A stretch of DNA of 5,511 nt from Prevotellaceae bacterium (GTDB lineage: Bacteria > Bacteroidota > Bacteroidia > Bacteroidales > Bacteroidaceae). Shown here in pieces: positions 4,342 through 5,511 of the stretch. The stretch spans positions 1-5,511 of the forward strand of contig JAISIB010000179.1 of the NCBI GenBank assembly GCA_031262265.1, given 5' to 3'. Below the pieces are notes generated by a model, which worked only from the letters and a program-made list of their open reading frames with translations, was not told the origin of the DNA and searched no databases. Each line of letters begins with the position of its first letter. The first letter of the stretch is position 1. The position numbers were made by a program, and so were the translations under genes.

Positions 4342-5511
4342 CGGGAGCCACCGCTACCCTCTTCCGCCTGACGCGCGGCTTACGTTGGCGCGGAAACATG
4401 CGGGTCAGCATCGGAAGAAGGATAAATACACCGACGAATGACATCGTTAGCCCACCGATCGTGCCGGCCGCCATCGGGAACCAGAAAGCTTCGTGCTGCG
4501 ACCCTACCATAAACGGGATAAATCCGAGAATGGTCGTAATAGTCGTTAGGAAGATGGGAACAATCTTGGCATTCCATGCTTTGATATACGCCCGTAGCGG
4601 ACTTAGGCGAGGACGGCTGCGACGAATGGAGTTGTATTCGTTGAGAATGTATATGCCGGCATTTATCGTCAAGCCGCAGAGTAGTACGAACGAGGCGAAA
4701 CCACCTTGATCGAAGTTCAGCTGGAACAAATAAAACGTCAAGAAGATGCCGATGTAGGATACCGGTATGATAAAGAGAATTGCCAGCGGTTGTTTGAACG
4801 AGTTGAACAGAATAGCCGTGGTAAAGAAGATAATCACGATAATCACTCCGAGCAGTAGATAGGGTTTGAAACCCTGATCCCTCCACGAAGAGTAAGTTTG
4901 TCGCCCTTCGGCGTGGTATCCGATAGGCATAGCGGCATTGAAGTCATCCACTTCTCTCTTTTGCACATTGATTCCCTGCTCGTGCGCGCCGACATATTCG
5001 TATTGCAGTATCAACCGGTATTGCTGGTTTTCTTTGACTACTTCCTGCGGAGCTTGTTGCTTATCCATTTGAGCCAACATACCCAATTTATAGTTCCTAT
5101 CGCCGATGATAAGCGGCGTTTGGCCGAGCATCCATACGTCGTCGGCGCGCGATTCGACCGATGAAAGCATAATGCGTTCGTTGCCCTGCTCGGAAACGAC
5201 GTTGCCGATGAATATATCGCGGTCGAACACGGCATGCAGACTACCGAACAACTGTACGGCATTGAGATTCTCTTGCGCCATGCGTTGCTTGTCGAGTCCG
5301 AAAAAGAACTCCATATAATCATCTCGGTAATAAGACAGCTCCGAACGAATCAATACGTCGCGAATACGGCGATAACTTGTCAACGTGTCTCTCATCGCTT
5401 CAGCCCAACGGTACAATTCATCGTAATTGTACCCGTATAGGGTGATACCAAAGGAGCCGGCACTCTCGCGAACGTCGTTGCTGAATCCCATATCCTCCAG
5501 GAGGATATGGG
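4322..5511 (-). CDS. RND-family efflux transporter, C-terminal part (5'-truncated by the window edge)
   Basis: C-terminal third of an inner-membrane resistance-nodulation-division pump (AcrB/MdtB/CusA superfamily), which uses the proton gradient to export drugs, metals or other compounds with an adaptor and an outer-membrane channel. About 390 residues are seen against roughly 1,000-1,050 in a full protein. Numbered from the ATG at 5491, residues 1-205 are part of the periplasmic porter and docking region (GITLYGYNYDELYRWAE, about 15-31, is typical). Five membrane helices follow at about 211-232, 236-257, 264-285, 309-329 and 337-365, which correspond to TM8-TM12. The TM10 stretch GLTINAGIYILNEYN has Asn where AcrB has Lys940, so it is not a close AcrB homologue; the substrate is unknown. 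The tail is strongly basic (RQRKPRVRRKR). The ATG at 5491 is probably an internal methionine, since the frame is open to the edge and GGAGG lies only 2 nt before it. The outermost 25 bases form a palindrome and may not be genuine. Confidence 0.92.
   Translation of the reverse strand, partial: HILLEDMGFSNDVRESAGSFGITLYGYNYDELYRWAEAMRDTLTSYRRIRDVLIRSELSYYRDDYMEFFFGLDKQRMAQENLNAVQLFGSLHAVFDRDIFIGNVVSEQGNERIMLSSVESRADDVWMLGQTPLIIGDRNYKLGMLAQMDKQQAPQEVVKENQQYRLILQYEYVGAHEQGINVQKREVDDFNAAMPIGYHAEGRQTYSSWRDQGFKPYLLLGVIIVIIFFTTAILFNSFKQPLAILFIIPVSYIGIFLTFYLFQLNFDQGGFASFVLLCGLTINAGIYILNEYNSIRRSRPRLSPLRAYIKAWNAKIVPIFLTTITTILGFIPFMVGSQHEAFWFPMAAGTIGGLTMSFVGVFILLPMLTRMFPRQRKPRVRRKRVAVAPANVDTE
5487..5511. 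repeat. Perfect 12-bp inverted repeat at the right edge
   Basis: CCCATATCCTCC (5487-5498), a single A, and GGAGGATATGGG (5500-5511) form a perfect foldback that ends exactly at the last base of the window. It lies within RND transporter coding sequence, where such a structure has no obvious use. A foldback artefact at a contig end is the simplest reading. Confidence 0.9.

Noticed and set aside
4260..4709. 149-codon plus-strand open frame opposite the RND gene
   Set aside because: It starts inside folA in another frame and is antisense to conserved RND membrane helices; no domain is seen.
5489..5491. ATG as the true start of the RND protein with GGAGG as its ribosome binding site
   Set aside because: GGAGG is only 2 nt from the ATG, the frame is open beyond it, and the product would be just the last third of an RND pump. 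The GGAGG is also part of the edge palindrome.
1..5511. A new defence, mobile or biosynthetic system
   Set aside because: All coding space is taken by recognisable housekeeping, transport or exported DUF families, with no mobile-element hallmarks, repeats in array, or unknown multi-gene cluster.

Overview
The window looks like an ordinary chromosomal segment of a Bacteroidota bacterium, probably of the order Bacteroidales. The evidence is a DUF4923 lipoprotein-like gene and a secreted single-domain DUF1573 gene, both typical of that phylum, together with matches to the Bacteroidota -7 promoter element TAnnTTTG at gene starts and mostly weak Shine-Dalgarno sequences. The GC content is mixed and even, and I see no sign of recent transfer: no insertion sequence, integrase, phage gene, tRNA, rRNA or CRISPR array.

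Layout. From the left edge, three genes run rightward with very short gaps: the C-terminal two thirds of a sodium:solute symporter, engB (ribosome-assembly GTPase, 5 bp later) and a secreted DUF4923 protein (10 bp later). A 49-bp gap with a good TAnnTTTG element then leads to a small secreted DUF1573 protein, which ends inside a perfect 19-bp hairpin. fabD (malonyl-CoA:ACP transacylase) follows on the opposite strand and has its own intrinsic terminator, so the two genes converge on a 154-bp spacer with one terminator-like structure at each side. fabD diverges from folA (dihydrofolate reductase) across about 110 bp holding back-to-back promoter elements and a small inverted repeat. folA converges on, and overlaps by 20 bp, the C-terminal third of an RND-family efflux transporter that runs leftward from the right edge.

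How they fit together. engB, fabD and folA are core growth functions (50S subunit maturation, the malonyl-ACP supply for fatty acid synthesis, tetrahydrofolate supply). The symporter and RND pump are membrane transporters; the two DUF proteins are exported and of unknown role. Apart from possible co-transcription of symporter-engB-DUF4923 there is no sign of one joint pathway.

Edges. Both ends deserve caution. The symporter frame has a TAG at positions 2-4, although the protein clearly lacks its N-terminal part. The last 25 bases are a perfect foldback palindrome lying inside the RND coding sequence, which suggests an assembly or amplification artefact at the end of the contig. I found no convincing undescribed biological system; the remaining findings are regulatory structures, an overlap and edge anomalies.
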